From NCBI GenBank assembly GCA_965263335.1, contig CBDHHE010000001.1, positions 2,108,001-2,172,000 of the forward strand: a stretch of 64,000 bases of DNA, read 5' to 3'. The stretch comes from Thermohalobaculum sp965263335. Lineage in GTDB: Bacteria > Pseudomonadota > Alphaproteobacteria > Rhodobacterales > Rhodobacteraceae. Below are positions 62,161 through 64,000 of this stretch, one piece after another; position 1 is the first letter of the stretch; every line of letters begins with the position of its first letter. The notes beneath the pieces are model-generated. The model was not told the DNA's origin, ran no database searches, and saw nothing but the letters and a program-made list of their open reading frames with translations. A program made the position numbers and the translations under genes.

Positions 62161-63450
62161 ATGGACCCCGGCCTCATCCTGCTGCTCGCCACGTTCGCGG
62201 TGTGCGTTGTGATCGGCGTCCCGGTCGCGTTCTCCCTGGGCATTGCCGCAGTTGCGGCTTTTTGGTGGGAAGGGCTGCCCCTGTTCGTCGCCTTCCAGAG
62301 GATCGTGGCTGGGGTCAATGTGTTCTCCTTGCTGGCGATTCCCTTCTTCATCTTCGCCGGCGAGCTGATGTTCCATGGCGGCATCGCCGAGCGTCTGGTG
62401 CGGTTCGCATCAGCCGCCGTTGGGGCGGTGCGAGGCGGGCTCGGCATCGTGAACGTCTTCTCATCCATGCTTTTCGGCGGGATTTCGGGCTCAGCGGTGG
62501 CAGATGTCTCAGCCCTCGGATCGATCCTCGTCCCGGTGATGAAGGAAAAGGGCTACGACGACGACTATGCCGTCAACGTTACGGTGACCTCATCGATCGC
62601 CGGGATCATGATCCCGCCCAGCCACAACATGATCCTGTTCGCTGTTGCTGCTGGCGGCGGTATTTCGATCTCGTCGCTCTTTCTCGCGGGCGTGGTGCCC
62701 GGAGTTGTGATGTGTCTCTGCCTTGCTGCAGCGGCGTATCTGATTGCCGTGAAGCGCGGCTACCCAGCGGAAAAATTCCCGGGATGGTCTTCGCTACTGC
62801 TGAGCTTCATTTTCGCCCTGCCCGGGCTCTTCACCGCAGTGATCATTGTCGGCGGTGTGCTGTCAGGCATCTTCACCGTCACGGAATCCGGCGCCTTCGG
62901 CACGATCTACGCGGTGCTTGTGACCCTGCTCGTCTATCGCTCGCTCAGCTGGGGCGGCTTTGTCACAGCCGTGGTCCGCGCGGTGAAAACCACATCCATG
63001 GTGATGATCCTCGTGGCGAGCGCCGCAGCTTTCGCCTACATGCTGTCGTTCCACCAGGTTCCGAACAAAGTGGTCGCGTTCATGACCGGCATCTCCGAGG
63101 ATCGGGTTGCCATTCTGCTCATGATCAACGTGACGCTCCTGCTTCTGGGCATGATCATGGACATGGGCGCGCTCATCTTGATCTGCACACCGATTTTCCT
63201 GCCGGTCGCACGAGAGCTCGGTATGGATCCGCTCCAGTTCGCGATGCTGCTCATGATGAACCTGGGCCTTGGCCTCTGCACACCGCCCGTGGGATCCTGC
63301 CTGTTTGTGGGCTGTGCCATCGGCGAGGTCCGCATGGAGAAAGCCGTTCGCTCGATCTGGCCGTTTTATCTTGCAATCCTCGCAGCGCTGATGCTGACAA
63401 CTTTTGTGCCGGCGATCTCGCTCACCTTGCCCGGGCTGCTGGAGAGCTGA
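62161..63450 (+). CDS. dctM: TRAP transporter large permease DctM
   Basis: 429 aa, about 12 helices. FAGELMFHGGIAERLVRFASA, FGGISGSAVADVSALGSILVPVMKEKGYD, IPPSHNMILFA and LGMIMDMGALILICTPIFLPVARELG are DctM blocks. Sodium-coupled uptake with DctQ and DctP. Followed 37 bp later by an opine-dehydrogenase-like gene. Confidence 0.96.
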   Translation: MDPGLILLLATFAVCVVIGVPVAFSLGIAAVAAFWWEGLPLFVAFQRIVAGVNVFSLLAIPFFIFAGELMFHGGIAERLVRFASAAVGAVRGGLGIVNVFSSMLFGGISGSAVADVSALGSILVPVMKEKGYDDDYAVNVTVTSSIAGIMIPPSHNMILFAVAAGGGISISSLFLAGVVPGVVMCLCLAAAAYLIAVKRGYPAEKFPGWSSLLLSFIFALPGLFTAVIIVGGVLSGIFTVTESGAFGTIYAVLVTLLVYRSLSWGGFVTAVVRAVKTTSMVMILVASAAAFAYMLSFHQVPNKVVAFMTGISEDRVAILLMINVTLLLLGMIMDMGALILICTPIFLPVARELGMDPLQFAMLLMMNLGLGLCTPPVGSCLFVGCAIGEVRMEKAVRSIWPFYLAILAALMLTTFVPAISLTLPGLLES

Positions 63451-63487
63451 TCGAGCGGGCGTACCTCGATACGAATTGGAGGGTGGT

Positions 63488-64000
63488 ATGAGGATCGCGG
63501 TTCTGGGGGGCGGCAACGGATCAATCGCTGCGGCGGGCGACTTCACGCTTGCAGGTCACGAAGTGCGTCTCTGGAGGCGCGATCCGGTCACAATCGACGA
63601 ACACCACAGACTGGGCGGACAGATCACCGTTCGGGACATAGACGGCACGCGCATCGCAAAACCCTTGGAGATAGTGGCATCGCTCGAACAGGCGCTTCAG
63701 GATGCCGAGTTGATCTTCTGCCCCGTTCCCGCCACTGGTCAAGACGCTCTGTCACAGGCCGTGGCGCCTCATCTGACGCCTGGCCAGGTTCTGTTTCTCG
63801 CGCCCGGCACGATGGGTTCAATGCTTTTTGCGACGGCCGCGCGAGACGCAGGCACGCTGGATGGCATCGCCATTGCGGAGACAGGAACCCTGCCCTGGCT
63901 GGCACGCAAGCACGGGTTTGCCGAGGTGGTGATCTCGACCCGCGCCGTGCGTTTGCCAGTCGGTGTCTTTCCGCTCTCGCTGTTGCCGCACGCACTCTCG
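63488..64000 (+). CDS. Opine/octopine-dehydrogenase-like NAD(P) protein, truncated by window edge
   Basis: The first 171 codons of a gene that continues past the right edge. IAVLGGGNGSIAAAGDFTLAGHEVRLWRR is a Rossmann dinucleotide motif with the GxGNxA variant typical of opine/octopine dehydrogenases, then ELIFCPVPATGQDAL, LAPGTMGSMLF and IAETGTLPWLARK. GGAGGGTGGT precedes the ATG. These enzymes reductively join or oxidatively split amino acid/keto acid pairs. Same operon as dctPQM, so the TRAP ligand may be an opine or its product. Confidence 0.82.
   Translation, partial: MRIAVLGGGNGSIAAAGDFTLAGHEVRLWRRDPVTIDEHHRLGGQITVRDIDGTRIAKPLEIVASLEQALQDAELIFCPVPATGQDALSQAVAPHLTPGQVLFLAPGTMGSMLFATAARDAGTLDGIAIAETGTLPWLARKHGFAEVVISTRAVRLPVGVFPLSLLPHALS

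Noticed and set aside
1..64000. tRNA, rRNA, CRISPR arrays, insertion sequences or prophage genes
   Set aside because: Gaps between genes were read for T-loop-like GTTCGA cores, regularly spaced repeats and transposase or integrase motifs; none was convincing. A covariance-model scan could still find a small RNA.

Overview
This is a high-GC (roughly 65%), gene-dense stretch of a heterotrophic proteobacterial chromosome, most likely an alphaproteobacterium of Rhodobacterales/Rhodospirillales type. The inference rests on gene families common in marine or soil alphaproteobacteria: arsenite oxidase aioBA, ureDABCEFG, TRAP and tripartite tricarboxylate (TTT) transporters, polyamine-type ABC importers, SelO, and a DUF6502/DUF5666 pair. 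I could not run a database search, so the taxonomy is inferred. No rRNA, tRNA, CRISPR array, prophage or insertion sequence was recognised. Both window edges cut through genes. Layout, left to right. 1-2 kb: the 3' part of an unrecognised multi-pass membrane protein gene is missing at the left edge, and a 37-codon exported-peptide ORF lies just upstream of it. 2.4-7.2 kb: a membrane-anchored FMN/Fe-S glutamate-synthase-like protein, then aioA and aioB (respiratory arsenite oxidase), all on the minus strand. 7.8-12.5 kb: a small membrane protein converging on a VWA/MoxR gene pair, then the pseudokinase AMPylator selO. 12.5-18.6 kb: a TTT transporter operon (tctC-tctB-tctA) ending in its probable GntR-type regulator, divergent from a DUF3604 protein, with a perfect 14-bp palindrome between them. 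18.7-25 kb: a cytoplasmic gamma-glutamyltransferase-like enzyme, a GMC oxidoreductase and a TauABC-like importer. 25.2-27 kb: a CmcJ/AsaB-like oxygenase gene and a LysR regulator. 27.1-31.1 kb: DUF5666 and DUF6502 genes, divergent from two fasciclin-domain genes, one of them ending in RTX repeats. 31.2-35 kb: copper amine oxidase, then an HxlR regulator divergent from three small genes. 35.1-39 kb: a polyamine-type ABC importer (PotFGHI order). 39.2-45.5 kb: a complete urease operon with three extra genes between the canonical ones. 45.6-47.6 kb: cupin, alpha/beta hydrolase and an SDR protein. 47.8-54.8 kb: a tightly packed seven-gene operon with a polyamine-type ABC importer, two PuuE-like NodB-fold hydrolases and a CoA-transferase. 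54.8-57.5 kb: amidase plus PaaK-like ligase. 57.9-64 kb: a second gamma-glutamyltransferase-like gene, a FadR-type regulator, a TRAP transporter (dctPQM) and the start of an opine-dehydrogenase-like gene. The window therefore combines arsenite-based electron donation, nitrogen scavenging (urea, polyamines, amines, amides, gamma-glutamyl or opine-like compounds) and uptake of organic acids. At least five high-affinity importers (TTT, TauABC-like, two Pot-like ABC systems and TRAP) each sit beside hydrolases or oxidases that probably act on the imported substrate. The best candidates for undescribed pathways are the 47.8-57.5 kb importer/hydrolase/CoA cluster, the DUF3604-TTT-GGT region, and the fasciclin/DUF6502/DUF5666 locus.
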